Assembly (NCBI RefSeq): GCF_024753215.1
Contig: NZ_JANUGV010000008.1
Coordinates: 62,001-126,000, forward strand
DNA length: 64,000 nucleotides
From: Massilia solisilvae
Lineage (GTDB): Bacteria; Pseudomonadota; Gammaproteobacteria; Burkholderiales; Burkholderiaceae_D
Direction of reading: 5' to 3'
Shown here: positions 46,971 to 55,392 of the stretch, piece by piece
How positions within the stretch are numbered: position 1 is the first letter of the stretch
Layout: every line of letters starts with the position of its first letter
Made by a program: the position numbers and the translations under genes
The notes under the pieces: generated by a model
Databases searched by the model: none
What the model was told of the DNA's origin: nothing
The model's input: the letters and a program-made list of their open reading frames with translations, nothing else

Positions 46971-47220
46971 GCCGCTTGCCCGGAAATTGACATTTGATGA
47001 GGACACGATGTGGGTCCACCTGGTTGATGGGCGCACCTTGGGCATTCCTCTTGCCTACTTCCCGCGCCTGCTCGCTGCCACGCCAGAGCAGCGCTGCCGT
47101 CACGTGATCAGTGGCGGTGGTACCGGCCTGCACTGGGACGGGCTCGACGAGGATATCAGCGTCGAACACCTGCTGCTCGGTCACGGTGATCGCACTTCGC
47201 CGCCCATCGCGGCAAAATAG
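46963..47220 (+). CDS. DUF2442 protein, partner of DUF4160
   Basis: An 85-residue protein (MSKPLARKLTFDEDTMWVHL, then DGRTLGIPLAYFPRLLAATPE and LHWDGLDEDISVEHLL) with the full DUF2442 pattern. DUF4160-DUF2442 pairs are common, overlap like this one, and are suspected to be toxin-antitoxin-like; that is not proved. Its ATG lies within the end of the DUF4160 frame. It appears intact while its partner is broken. The pair sits between aspS and nudB, which are otherwise close in related genomes. Confidence 0.85.
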   Translation: MSKPLARKLTFDEDTMWVHLVDGRTLGIPLAYFPRLLAATPEQRCRHVISGGGTGLHWDGLDEDISVEHLLLGHGDRTSPPIAAK

Positions 47221-47222
47221 CC

Positions 47223-47675
47223 TTGCACAAGATTCCGGAATCCGTCCTCGTTGTGATCCACACTTCGGACCTCGAAGTGCTGCTGATCGAGCGTGCCGAC
47301 AAGCCCGGTTTCTGGCAGTCGGTGACCGGCTCTCTGGACCGTCTCGACGAGCCGCTCCTTGAGACCGCCACGCGCGAGCTGTTCGAGGAAACCGGCATCG
47401 TGGCCGATGGCGACACGATCCGGCTGCACGACTGGCACCTGTCGAACGTGTACGAGATCTACCAGACCTGGCGCCACCGCTATGCGCCTGGCGTCACCCA
47501 CAACACTGAGCACGTGTTCTCCGTATGCGTGCCGCGCGACATCCCCGTTATCCTGAGCCCGCGCGAACACCTCCAGTACGCCTGGCTGCCGTACCTCGAG
47601 GCGGCCGATCGCTGCTTTTCGTCGTCCAACGCCGAAGCCATCTTGCAACTGCCCCGGCACTACCCCACGCGCTGA
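47223..47675 (+). CDS. nudB: Dihydroneopterin triphosphate diphosphatase (Nudix)
   Basis: A Nudix hydrolase of folate synthesis that removes pyrophosphate from dihydroneopterin triphosphate. The 150 residues begin HKIPESVLVVIHTSDLEVLL. The Nudix box is seen as LLETATRELFEETGI after GSLDRLDE. The start appears to be TTG 47223, directly after the DUF2442 stop; there is no ATG that keeps the family N-terminus. Position between aspS and an exo/endonuclease gene supports NudB. Confidence 0.88.
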   Translation: MHKIPESVLVVIHTSDLEVLLIERADKPGFWQSVTGSLDRLDEPLLETATRELFEETGIVADGDTIRLHDWHLSNVYEIYQTWRHRYAPGVTHNTEHVFSVCVPRDIPVILSPREHLQYAWLPYLEAADRCFSSSNAEAILQLPRHYPTR

Positions 47676-47704
47676 GGGGCGGCCAACCATCTCGTTACAC
47701 GGAA

Positions 47705-47741
47705 AACCGTCATCCCCGCCTGCGCCGGGATGACGGTCTTT
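47705..47741. repeat. Family B palindrome
   Basis: ACCGTCATCCCCG and CGGGATGACGGT flank CCTGCGC, followed by CTTTAGG. It lies 30 bases after nudB and could end its transcript. Confidence 0.65.
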
Positions 47742-47823
47742 AGGTTGCGGGTTCTTTCAGCGGACACTCCCCGCAGTCACGCACGATTGCCCGATGTTCC
47801 CGTCCGACACTGACTGATGGGGT

Positions 47824-47829
47824 TAGAAT
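47824..47829 (+). promoter_or_regulatory. Candidate -10 element upstream of the nuclease-family gene
   Basis: TAGAAT ends 6 bases before the ATG at 47836, which would give a leaderless transcript. No ribosome site lies at normal distance. Confidence 0.4.
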
Positions 47830-47835
47830 GTTCGC

Positions 47836-48651
47836 ATGAAAATTCGTGTCGCGACTTATAACATCCACAAGGGCGTATCGGCGCTGCGCAGCCGGCCGCG
47901 GGTGCTGGCGCTGAAGAAGGCGATCGCCCAATTTCACGCCGACATCGTTTTCCTGCAGGAAGTACAGGGCCGCCACGACCGCTACCAGGCCCGCTACGGC
48001 AGTGAAGACCTGGACCACCACCACGCCTGGCCCGAGGCCGCGCAGCACGAATTTTTTGCCGGCGAGTCGCACCACTCGGCCTACGGCATGAACGCCGTGT
48101 ACGACCACGGTCACCACGGCAACGCGCTGCTGAGCAAGTTCCGGATCGAAAACAGCGTCAATACCGACATCTCCGACCACGCCTACGAGCAGCGCGGCAT
48201 CCTGCACTGCCGCCTGGACACCCCGTCCGGCACGGTCCATTGCTATGTGGTGCACCTGGGCCTGTTCGAGGGCAGCCGCGGGCGCCAGAGCGAGGCGCTG
48301 ATCGATGCGGTCAACGAATCGGCGCCTCACGGCCAGCCGGTGATCATCGCGGGCGACTTCAACGACTGGCGCAACACACTGTCGGACCGGCTGCGCCACG
48401 CGCTTGGCGTGACCGAGGTGTTCGACGAGCTCGGCCCGCGCACCGCGCTGGGCGACCTGGTGCGCAACCTGGCGGGGCGGCAGGCGCCGCTCCGGCCGGC
48501 GCGCACCTTTCCGGCCGCGCTGCCGTGGTTCCGCCTCGACCGCATCTACGTGCGCGGCTTCAAGGTGGAGAACGCCGAAGTGATGCACGGGACGCTGTGG
48601 GCGCGCCTGTCGGACCACGCACCGATCCTGGCCAACCTCGAGTTGGCGTAA
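47836..48651 (+). CDS. Endonuclease/exonuclease/phosphatase family protein
   Basis: A 271-residue metal-dependent phosphohydrolase of the EEP fold. ATYNIHKGVS, VFLQEVQG (metal Glu), VVHLGLFE, IAGDFNDWRN and the terminal LSDHAPIL are all present. It has no signal peptide. It is followed after 4 bases by a cardiolipin synthase gene, an arrangement seen across betaproteobacteria, which suggests a phospholipid-linked or nucleic-acid substrate. Neither is shown here. Confidence 0.9.
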   Translation: MKIRVATYNIHKGVSALRSRPRVLALKKAIAQFHADIVFLQEVQGRHDRYQARYGSEDLDHHHAWPEAAQHEFFAGESHHSAYGMNAVYDHGHHGNALLSKFRIENSVNTDISDHAYEQRGILHCRLDTPSGTVHCYVVHLGLFEGSRGRQSEALIDAVNESAPHGQPVIIAGDFNDWRNTLSDRLRHALGVTEVFDELGPRTALGDLVRNLAGRQAPLRPARTFPAALPWFRLDRIYVRGFKVENAEVMHGTLWARLSDHAPILANLELA

Positions 48652-48655
48652 GCGC

Positions 48656-49816
48656 ATGCGCTCGCTGACGTATGTAGCCGCGAACGACGTCACCCTCCTG
48701 GAAAGCGGCACCGCTTTCTTCCCTGCGCTGCTTGCCGCAGTGGACGCGGCGCGCTACGACATCCTGTTCGAAACCTACATCTGGGCCGAGGACAAGATGG
48801 GCGACGAGGTCAAGGCCGCGCTGATCCGGGCCGCCCAACGCGGCGTGAAGGTGCGCGTGGTCGTGGACTGGTTTGGCACCGGGCATCGCGTGGCCAACCG
48901 CCTGGGCGAAGCCTTGCACGAAGGCGGCGTGCACTACCGGATCTTCAACCCGTGGTTCCGCCGCGGGATCACGCGCAGCCACCGCAAGATCGTGGTGGTC
49001 GACCGCGAAGTGGCATTCGTGGGCGGCATCAACGTCAACGACGACTGGGTCTGCGACTACGACCCGCACAAGGCGCTGCCGGCACCGCGCTGGGATTTCG
49101 CGGTCGAGGTGAGGGGGCCGCTGGTGGCGCAGATCCACCGCGAAGCGCAAGGCCAGTGGGCGCGCGTTGGCCACATGAACATCGTGCGCCGGCTGGGACT
49201 GTTCCGCGAGATGCGCAGGCAGCCGCCGGGGCTGGGCGATCAGCCGATGCAGGCCGCATTCGTGGTGCGCGACAACCTGCGCAACCGGCGCACGATCCAG
49301 CGCGCCTACCTGCAGGCGCTGGGCCGTGCGCGGCGCAGCGCGCTGGTCGCCAATCCCTACTTTGCGCCGGGGCGCAAGCTGCGCGAGGCGCTGGCCCAGG
49401 CGGCCGGACGCGGGGTGGACGTGCGGCTGTTGATCGGCGTGGGCGAATTCCGCCTGCAGGACATGGTCGCGCACTCGTACTACCCGAAGCTGCTTGCCGC
49501 CGGCGTGAAGATCTACGAGTATCGCAAGACGCAGCTGCACGGCAAGGTGGCGGTGGTGGACGAGGACTGGGCCACGGTGGGGTCGAGCAACTGCGACGGC
49601 CTGTCGCTGTTCGTGAACCAGGAGGCCAACGTGGTGGTGCGCGACCCGGTGTTCGCGGCCACCGTGCGCCGCCACGTGGAGCGCGGCATACTGGATGGCG
49701 TGCCGGTCGCGCTGGAAGACATGCGCCAGCTCGGCTGGCTGCGCCGCACCAGCTACGGCCTGGCGTACCGCTTGTACAAGCTCGCGATGCGGCTGTTCTC
49801 GGTCGGCTACGCGTAA
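48656..49816 (+). CDS. clsB: Cardiolipin synthase B-type phospholipase D-family protein
   Basis: A 386-residue PLD-superfamily enzyme with two HKD motifs: HRKIVVVDREVAFVGG near residue 108 and HGKVAVVDEDWATVGSSN near residue 295. It has no N-terminal membrane helices, which fits ClsB (about 400 residues) rather than ClsA. It makes cardiolipin from phosphatidylglycerol, possibly also other phosphatidyl transfers. Closely spaced after the EEP gene. Confidence 0.9.
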   Translation: MRSLTYVAANDVTLLESGTAFFPALLAAVDAARYDILFETYIWAEDKMGDEVKAALIRAAQRGVKVRVVVDWFGTGHRVANRLGEALHEGGVHYRIFNPWFRRGITRSHRKIVVVDREVAFVGGINVNDDWVCDYDPHKALPAPRWDFAVEVRGPLVAQIHREAQGQWARVGHMNIVRRLGLFREMRRQPPGLGDQPMQAAFVVRDNLRNRRTIQRAYLQALGRARRSALVANPYFAPGRKLREALAQAAGRGVDVRLLIGVGEFRLQDMVAHSYYPKLLAAGVKIYEYRKTQLHGKVAVVDEDWATVGSSNCDGLSLFVNQEANVVVRDPVFAATVRRHVERGILDGVPVALEDMRQLGWLRRTSYGLAYRLYKLAMRLFSVGYA

Positions 49817-49833
49817 GGATCAGGTAACAGGAA

Positions 49834-50211
49834 ATGGAAGACAACGTACGTATCGACAAATGGCTGTGGGCGGCCCGTTTTTTCAAGACCCGCTCGCTGG
49901 CGGCCGATGCCGTGGACCGCGGCCGGGTCAAGATCGGCGGCGAGCCGGTCAAGCCGGCGCGCGCCGTCAAGGTGAACGACAAGATTTTCGTGGACAACGG
50001 CTCGGACCGATGGGAGGTGGTGGTGCTGCGCGTTTCCGGCGTGCGCGGCTCGGCCACGGTGGCCCGCGCCCTGTACAGCGAAACGGAGGAGAGCATCGTG
50101 CGGCGCGAGCGCGACAAGGAAGCGCGGCGCCTGTTCCCGGAGCCGGGCAGCTCGATCAAGGGCCGCCCGACCAAGCGCGACCGCAGGGCGATCGACCGCG
50201 CCGGTAACTGA
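49834..50211 (+). CDS. hslR: S4-domain RNA-binding heat-shock protein 15
   Basis: Hsp15 binds stalled 50S subunits that still carry a nascent chain. The 125 residues have the S4 domain at the N-terminus (RIDKWLWAARFFKTRSLAAD; KIGGEPVKPARAVKVNDKIF) and a basic C-terminal tail (IKGRPTKRDRRAIDRAGN). It has an RBS-like AGGAA 6 bases before the ATG. Confidence 0.93.
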   Translation: MEDNVRIDKWLWAARFFKTRSLAADAVDRGRVKIGGEPVKPARAVKVNDKIFVDNGSDRWEVVVLRVSGVRGSATVARALYSETEESIVRRERDKEARRLFPEPGSSIKGRPTKRDRRAIDRAGN

Positions 50212-50340
50212 CATGGCGGGCCGCCCGGCCCGCCCAGGTGCCGGCAAGGGGCGGCCAGCGACGGTCCCGGACACTACCAAAACTGATAGGTATTTCTGAG
50301 TATTAACAGGTGCTAGTATCGCGCCAACCTGTTGATACTT

Positions 50341-50703
50341 ATGCAACTACTTACTGCCTATACCGTTCGCTTCGGCCGGATTTCGCGCGCAACGTGGCTC
50401 GCGCGCTTGCTCGCGTTGACGCTGTTCTGCACCGCGTTCGGCATGCTTGCCGAATGGGCGTTCGCAAGCGCCGGCGCCGCGCTGGTCGCCTTCGTGTTCG
50501 TCTGGTGCGCGGCGGCTGTCTCGGTCCAGCGCCTGCATGACTGTGGCGTGTCTGGCTGGTGGCTGCTGGCGCTGCTCTTTCCGGTGATCGGTCCGGCCTG
50601 GCTTGCATGGCAGCTCCTGCGCCGGGGCGAGGCTGGCACCAACGCATACGGGGACAACCCGGCGGTGCGCGAGGATTACCTCCAGGTGGATATCGCGAGG
50701 TAA
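50341..50703 (+). CDS. DUF805 inner-membrane protein
   Basis: A 120-residue protein starting MQLLTAYTVRFGRISRATWL, the DUF805 N-terminus (FxGRxxRxxxW). Three to four hydrophobic helices follow, then SVQRLHDCGVSGWWLLALLF, also a DUF805 signature. The preceding TTG at 50332 is not needed. A -10-like TAGTAT lies upstream, near 50315. It opens a three-gene unit with the FAD/methyltransferase fusion (gap 5 bases). Function unknown. Confidence 0.85.
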   Translation: MQLLTAYTVRFGRISRATWLARLLALTLFCTAFGMLAEWAFASAGAALVAFVFVWCAAAVSVQRLHDCGVSGWWLLALLFPVIGPAWLAWQLLRRGEAGTNAYGDNPAVREDYLQVDIAR

Positions 50704-50708
50704 CGGCC

Positions 50709-52913
50709 ATGGCAACCGTCAACGATGTCACACAGCTCAACCGCATCGACGTGCTGGCTATTGCCACGCCGCGCTCGACCTGCGAATTGCAGGATGTGTT
50801 GAGGAATACGAGCCTGCCCATTTCGATCGGCGGCGGCCACTTCAGCATGGGCGGCCATACCGCGTCACCCGGCAGCTTGCACCTGGACCTGCGCCAGATG
50901 AATGCCGTGCTGGCTTTCGATCCGCATCTTCGCAAGATCCGCGTGCAGGCGGGCATCCGGTGGTGCGACATCCAGCGGCTGGTCGATCCGCACGGCCTGG
51001 CGGTGAAGATCATGCAGACCTACGCCAACTTCACGGTCGGCGGCGCATTGTCGGTGAACGCGCACGGGCGCTACATGGGGCTTGGGCCGGTCGTGCTGTC
51101 GGTGCGGACGATCCTGCTGGTGCTGGCGGACGGGACGGCGAAGCACGCCAGCCCCAGCGAGAACCAGCAGCTGTTTTACGCGGCCATCGGGGGCTACGGC
51201 GCGATCGGCATCATCTCGGAGGTCGAACTCGAGCTGGTCGAGAACGTGCGCGTGGAACGCAGCAATCGAAAGATGGCGACTGGGGACTATCTCGCCTGGT
51301 TCAAGGCGCAGGTACGCGACGATCCGGATGCGATTTTCCATAATGCCGACCTGTATCCGCCGCATTACACCTCGGCGCGCGCCGTCACCTGGCGCCGTAC
51401 CGAGCGGCCGGCCACCACCAGCGCGCGCCTGCAGCCGCTGCGCCGGCTGTACGCGCTGGAGAAGTACTTCCTGTGGGCGATTTCGGAAACGCCGTTCGGC
51501 AAGCTGCGGCGCGAATACCTGATCGACCCGCTGCTCTTTTTGCGCAACAAGGTCCACTGGCGCAACTACGAGGCAGGCTACGACGTGGCCGAGCTCGAGC
51601 CCATGGGGCGCAGCATGCGTACCTACGTGCTGCAGGAGTACTTCGTCCCGTGCGAGCGCCTGATGGATTTCGTGCCGCGCATGGGCGAGATCCTGGGCCG
51701 CCACAAGGCCAACATCATCAACATCTCGATCAGGCACGCGCTGGCCGATCCAGGCACGCTGCTGGCCTGGGCGCGCGGCGAAACATTCGCCTTCGTCCTG
51801 TACTACAAGCAGCGCACCCGCAACAGCGCCAAAGAACGCGTTGCGGTCTGGACCCGGGAGCTGATCGATGCCGTCATCGACTGCGGCGGCACGTATTACC
51901 TGCCTTACCAACTGCACGGCACCGACGAGCAGTTCCGGCGTGCCTATCCGGGTGCCGAACAGCTCTTTGCGCTGAAAAGAGAACTCGATCCAAGCTACCG
52001 CCTGCGCGGCGCATTGTGGGACAAATACTATATGCCGACCATTGCCGAACCCGTGGACGATCAGCCATCGCTGTTCCGGTCCGTATATGGAAACGCCCGC
52101 TACGCCGACCGCTTCTACGCCTTTTTGCAGAACATCTTCCACCTGTACCCGGAGGACCGTTTCCACGCCCTCATCAAGGACGCGGTTGCGAATGGGGCGG
52201 ACGACGAACAGATCTACCGCGACATCCAGGCGCGCCTGCCTTCCATTACGCCGCCCTTGTCGTTGCTGCGCTATGCGCTTCCCGCCCTGGCCGTGCAGAA
52301 GAGGGAAATCGGTGGTCAGACCGCACAGCTGATCGGCACCCGCGCGCTGCGCGGCTATGTCGAAATCGGTTCCACCGGCCGCTATGTCGGCGCGCTGAGA
52401 AAGCGCCTGAACCTGTCGGGGCCTGTCACGCTGGTCCACGACAAGGCGCCGACCAATTCGCCGGCCGACATCGCCGAGCGTGGCGCGCTGCGCAAGGTGG
52501 GCAAGTTCGTTCCGCTGGATGACTACGCGCCGCTGGCGCTGCCACCGGAAAGCGCAGACCTGGTTTCCTGCTTCATCGGCCTGCACCACATGAAGCCGGA
52601 ACGACTCGTGCCGTTCCTGCGCTCGATTGCGCAGGTGCTGCGGCCAGGCGGCTATTTCGTGGTGCGGGACCACGACGTGACCAGCGCGCAGATGCACGAC
52701 TTCGTCTCGCTCGCCCATTGCGTGTTCAATGCGGGACTGGGCGAGAGCTGGGAAACCAATGCGACGGAGCTGCGCCACTTCGACAGCGCGGACAACTGGA
52801 TCAGGAAGATCGAGGCCGCCGGCTTCACCCACACCGGCGCGCGCCTGCTGCAGCAAGGCGATCCGTCGGACAACCTGCTGATGGCATTCACCCGCAACAC
52901 CGTGCTGGCATGA
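50709..52913 (+). CDS. FAD-dependent oxidoreductase fused to a SAM methyltransferase domain
   Basis: A 734-residue protein of unusual architecture. Residues about 10-190 are a PCMH-type FAD-binding domain (SIGGGHFSMGGHT at 39-51, LHLDLRQMNAV, VGGALSVNAHGRYMG, AIGGYGAIGIISEVELEL). About 200-480 is an oxidase C-terminal region with YVLQEYFVPCERLMDF. About 545-734 is a class I methyltransferase-like domain (VEIGSTGRYVG, ADLVSCFIGLHHM, VLRPGGYFVVRDHDV). GAGGTAA before ATG 50709 is a good ribosome site. The next gene starts inside its stop (ATGA). No signal peptide. The pairing of a flavin oxidoreductase with a methyltransferase recalls the two-step methylation and reduction of lipid double bonds, but that is only an analogy. 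Confidence 0.82.
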   Translation: MATVNDVTQLNRIDVLAIATPRSTCELQDVLRNTSLPISIGGGHFSMGGHTASPGSLHLDLRQMNAVLAFDPHLRKIRVQAGIRWCDIQRLVDPHGLAVKIMQTYANFTVGGALSVNAHGRYMGLGPVVLSVRTILLVLADGTAKHASPSENQQLFYAAIGGYGAIGIISEVELELVENVRVERSNRKMATGDYLAWFKAQVRDDPDAIFHNADLYPPHYTSARAVTWRRTERPATTSARLQPLRRLYALEKYFLWAISETPFGKLRREYLIDPLLFLRNKVHWRNYEAGYDVAELEPMGRSMRTYVLQEYFVPCERLMDFVPRMGEILGRHKANIINISIRHALADPGTLLAWARGETFAFVLYYKQRTRNSAKERVAVWTRELIDAVIDCGGTYYLPYQLHGTDEQFRRAYPGAEQLFALKRELDPSYRLRGALWDKYYMPTIAEPVDDQPSLFRSVYGNARYADRFYAFLQNIFHLYPEDRFHALIKDAVANGADDEQIYRDIQARLPSITPPLSLLRYALPALAVQKREIGGQTAQLIGTRALRGYVEIGSTGRYVGALRKRLNLSGPVTLVHDKAPTNSPADIAERGALRKVGKFVPLDDYAPLALPPESADLVSCFIGLHHMKPERLVPFLRSIAQVLRPGGYFVVRDHDVTSAQMHDFVSLAHCVFNAGLGESWETNATELRHFDSADNWIRKIEAAGFTHTGARLLQQGDPSDNLLMAFTRNTVLA

Positions 52914-53935
52914 AGACCCGATTCCTTGCGTTGTTGGTCGCCGTGCTCCTGTGCGCCGCAAGCGCGTTCGCGGCCGACAGCCCTGTCGCCCCAAACCAGC
53001 GGCGCGGCGTCGAACAGACTTTCCTCACCTATCCGGAATGGTTCCTGGTGCACAGCCCGGCCGAGTACGCCGCCTGGGTCGCCGCGCATCCCGCCCATGA
53101 CTTCCCGTTCATCGGGCACGCGCGCCAGATCTGGTCGAGCTACGCCAGCGTCACCGGCGAACAGCTGCGCCGCCATTACCCGTCCAACCTCGGCTACCAC
53201 GTCATGATCATGGTGATCGCGGGCAGCACCACGGTGGAGTACGCGCTGCGCTCGGCCTACGAGAACACCATCGGTCGCCTGAGCTGGAGCGTGTCGGACG
53301 GTGAGCTCACGGCCGAAGACCGCTATGGCGCGCGGGCGGCCCAGGAATACGTGGATTTCATCCGCAAGGAGCCGTGGTACCTGTTCGATTTCACCGCACG
53401 ACTGAAGGGACTGTGGGCGACGACGCCGGCGCTGGGGCCCAACATGATCCGCAAATGGGAGCGGCGCTATGCGTTGACGAGCGAGTACGCGGTCAAGGCG
53501 GTGTACGGCAAGCTGATCGAGCTGGCCACGCGCGCCGCATACGATCCCGCGCTGCTGACAACCCAGGTGGTGGTCGACCGCGCGCCGTCGCAACTGCCGC
53601 GCGACGTCAAGCTGGTGCGCGGCGTGGAGGATGGCCGCGCGGTACTGGACCTGCCGCGCTACTACGGGTTCCGGATCGCGGCCACCGAGCTGGCCAGGGC
53701 AGGCGCCACCTTGCAGGATATCGCGGGGAATACGGGCGACATCCTGGTCACGGTCTGGCTCAACGCGGACCAGCCCGTGCCCTCAGGCGGGGCGCGCGTG
53801 CTGTTCGAGCAGCCCTTGCTGACCATGCCCGGCAAGCGGCGCGTGGCGCTCGTGCTGCCGGTCTCGGGCCTGTCGTCGTTTCTGCTGCGTGCCGACGAGT
53901 CAGGCGTGAAGGTCGAGCACGTGTACGATTACTGA
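52910..53935 (+). CDS. Exported protein of unknown function, coupled to the FAD/methyltransferase fusion
   Basis: A 341-residue protein with a clear signal peptide (MKTRFLALLVAVLLCAASAF, cut after AFA) and no lipobox. The mature part has QTFLTYPEWFLVHSPAEYAA, a moderately hydrophobic stretch around YHVMIMVIAGSTTVEYAL, and a beta-rich C-terminal half (VLDLPRYYGFRIAATELA; VALVLPVSGLSSFLLRAD). I do not recognise the family. Its ATG overlaps the fusion gene's stop, so the two are translationally coupled and probably act in one process across the inner membrane. Confidence 0.75.
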   Translation: MKTRFLALLVAVLLCAASAFAADSPVAPNQRRGVEQTFLTYPEWFLVHSPAEYAAWVAAHPAHDFPFIGHARQIWSSYASVTGEQLRRHYPSNLGYHVMIMVIAGSTTVEYALRSAYENTIGRLSWSVSDGELTAEDRYGARAAQEYVDFIRKEPWYLFDFTARLKGLWATTPALGPNMIRKWERRYALTSEYAVKAVYGKLIELATRAAYDPALLTTQVVVDRAPSQLPRDVKLVRGVEDGRAVLDLPRYYGFRIAATELARAGATLQDIAGNTGDILVTVWLNADQPVPSGGARVLFEQPLLTMPGKRRVALVLPVSGLSSFLLRADESGVKVEHVYDY

Positions 53936-53949
53936 GCTACGGTGCGTGC

Positions 53950-54504
53950 CTAGTAGTGGAGCAGCTTCCTGTACGACCAGCCCTCGCAGTCGACGCCGCC
54001 CTCGTGAAGCGAATCGTCCGCCGCGACCATCACGGCCGGGAGGACCAACAGGCCTTGCGCAAAGCCGCTCACCAGCGCCAGGCGATCCTTCCCGGTCAGC
54101 TTATCGAGCTCGTAGCCGGTCCACCGGCAGCCACTACGCGGCTCGGCGGCCGCGAGCCGTGTCGCCACCGGCGTGTGCTTCGGGTCCAGCTGCACGATCG
54201 AGCGGTATTGCACGTGCCAGCTCTTGGGAACGACCGCCCATCCCGCGACCAGCCGGCTGCTGTGCAAGATGGCGACGCTCGCCTGTTCATAATCGGCCGG
54301 TTGGCGGCATACCGCTTCCAGGTCGCTGCGCGCCTGACGGCACTGTGCACTGAGGTCTGCGGCGGCGAGCGGCCGGACGGCCACGACCGCGCCATAGGCG
54401 AGCTGGCTCTCCTTGAATTCCGCCTCGGCCTTCTTGACCGTGGTCGAGGCGCAGCCTGCCAGGGCCAGTGTGCACAGCAGGGCAGTAAAACGTTGTTTGG
54501 TCAT
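53950..54504 (-). CDS. Putative lipoprotein of unknown function
   Basis: A 184-residue protein with a type II signal peptide ending in the lipobox LALAGC (Cys18) after MTKQRFTALLCT. The mature part has several Cys (about 6) and an Ala/Arg-rich helix near 25-75. It is convergent with the preceding operon (14-base gap). No family recognised. Confidence 0.75.
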   Translation of the reverse strand: MTKQRFTALLCTLALAGCASTTVKKAEAEFKESQLAYGAVVAVRPLAAADLSAQCRQARSDLEAVCRQPADYEQASVAILHSSRLVAGWAVVPKSWHVQYRSIVQLDPKHTPVATRLAAAEPRSGCRWTGYELDKLTGKDRLALVSGFAQGLLVLPAVMVAADDSLHEGGVDCEGWSYRKLLHY

Positions 54505-54728
54505 GACGTTCCTCCAGCCCGCGATGTTACCATGCGGATATCACTTTCTTGCCAGTCCGGCACCCGCTACACTGGAAGCGAAAAGCTCGCACTCTCTTTG
54601 CATCTCATCAATAGAACCGCACCTCTAAGTTCCCGTTTGACATTTCACCGCCGGTAGATAATAGTACGAGCGTTCGGATTTTTTTCGATCGTTCTTGGGG
54701 TACTATTATTAACACTTCGACAAAATTC
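54505..54728. promoter_or_regulatory. Divergent regulatory gap with operator-like inverted repeat upstream of tetR
   Basis: A perfect 10-base inverted repeat, ATAATAGTAC (54658-54667) and GTACTATTAT (54700-54709), encloses two similar words CGAGCGTTC (54667-54675) and CGATCGTTC (54686-54694), 19 bases apart. A perfect -35 box TTGACA (54637-54642) lies upstream, with GATAAT or TAATAG at 54657-54664 as possible -10. The operator would overlap the promoter, as expected for TetR autoregulation. No other promoter stands out for the lipoprotein gene. Confidence 0.6.
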
Positions 54729-55343
54729 ATGCGCAAGGGCGAAATGACGCGGGCGGCCATCCTGGACGAGGCGCTTCAGCTTGCCAGCCGCGACGGCCTT
54801 GAAGGGCTGACCATCGGCGTGCTGGCCGACCGGATGAACATGAGTAAATCCGGCGTGTTCGCGCACTTCGGCTCGCGTGAAGACCTGCAGATGGAGGTGA
54901 TACGGCTGTACCACCACCGCTTCGAGCAGGAAGTGTTCTACCCCAGCATCAGCGAGCCGCGCGGCATGCCGCGCCTGGTCGCGATGTTCGAACGCTGGGT
55001 CAAGCGCGTGTCCGTCGAAATCGCCTCCGGCTGCATCTACATCAGCGGCGCGGTCGAGTACGACGACCGTCCGGGCCCGATCCGCGAGCAGCTGGTCTCG
55101 ATGGTGCAGGCCTGGCAGAACGCGCTGCTGCGCTGCGTGCAGCAGGCGATCGACAGCGGCCACCTCAAGAGCGACACCGACGCCCAGCAGATGGTGTTCG
55201 AGATGTACGGCCTGATCCTCGCCCTGCACCACGATGCGCGCTTCCTGCGCATCCCGGGCGCGGTCGATCGGGCGCGCCGCGGCTTCGAGCGGCTGATCGA
55301 AAACTACCGCAGCACCGACAACCAACCGGGCCAGCAAGCCTGA
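54729..55343 (+). CDS. TetR-family transcriptional regulator
   Basis: A 204-residue repressor with the TetR HTH at the N-terminus (ILDEALQLASRDGLEGLTIG; ADRMNMSKSGVFAHFGSRED) and a helical ligand domain of the type seen with acyl-CoA-responsive regulators. The start could be ATG 54729, which has no ribosome site, or ATG 54744, with AAGGGCG. It lies 49 bases upstream of fadE on the same strand and most likely controls the beta-oxidation cluster and itself, lifted by an acyl-CoA. Ligand and regulon are inferred. Confidence 0.87.
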   Translation: MRKGEMTRAAILDEALQLASRDGLEGLTIGVLADRMNMSKSGVFAHFGSREDLQMEVIRLYHHRFEQEVFYPSISEPRGMPRLVAMFERWVKRVSVEIASGCIYISGAVEYDDRPGPIREQLVSMVQAWQNALLRCVQQAIDSGHLKSDTDAQQMVFEMYGLILALHHDARFLRIPGAVDRARRGFERLIENYRSTDNQPGQQA

Positions 55344-55392
55344 GCATCGCCCACGCCACATCAATACATATAACTTCAGTCAGGAGAACAAC

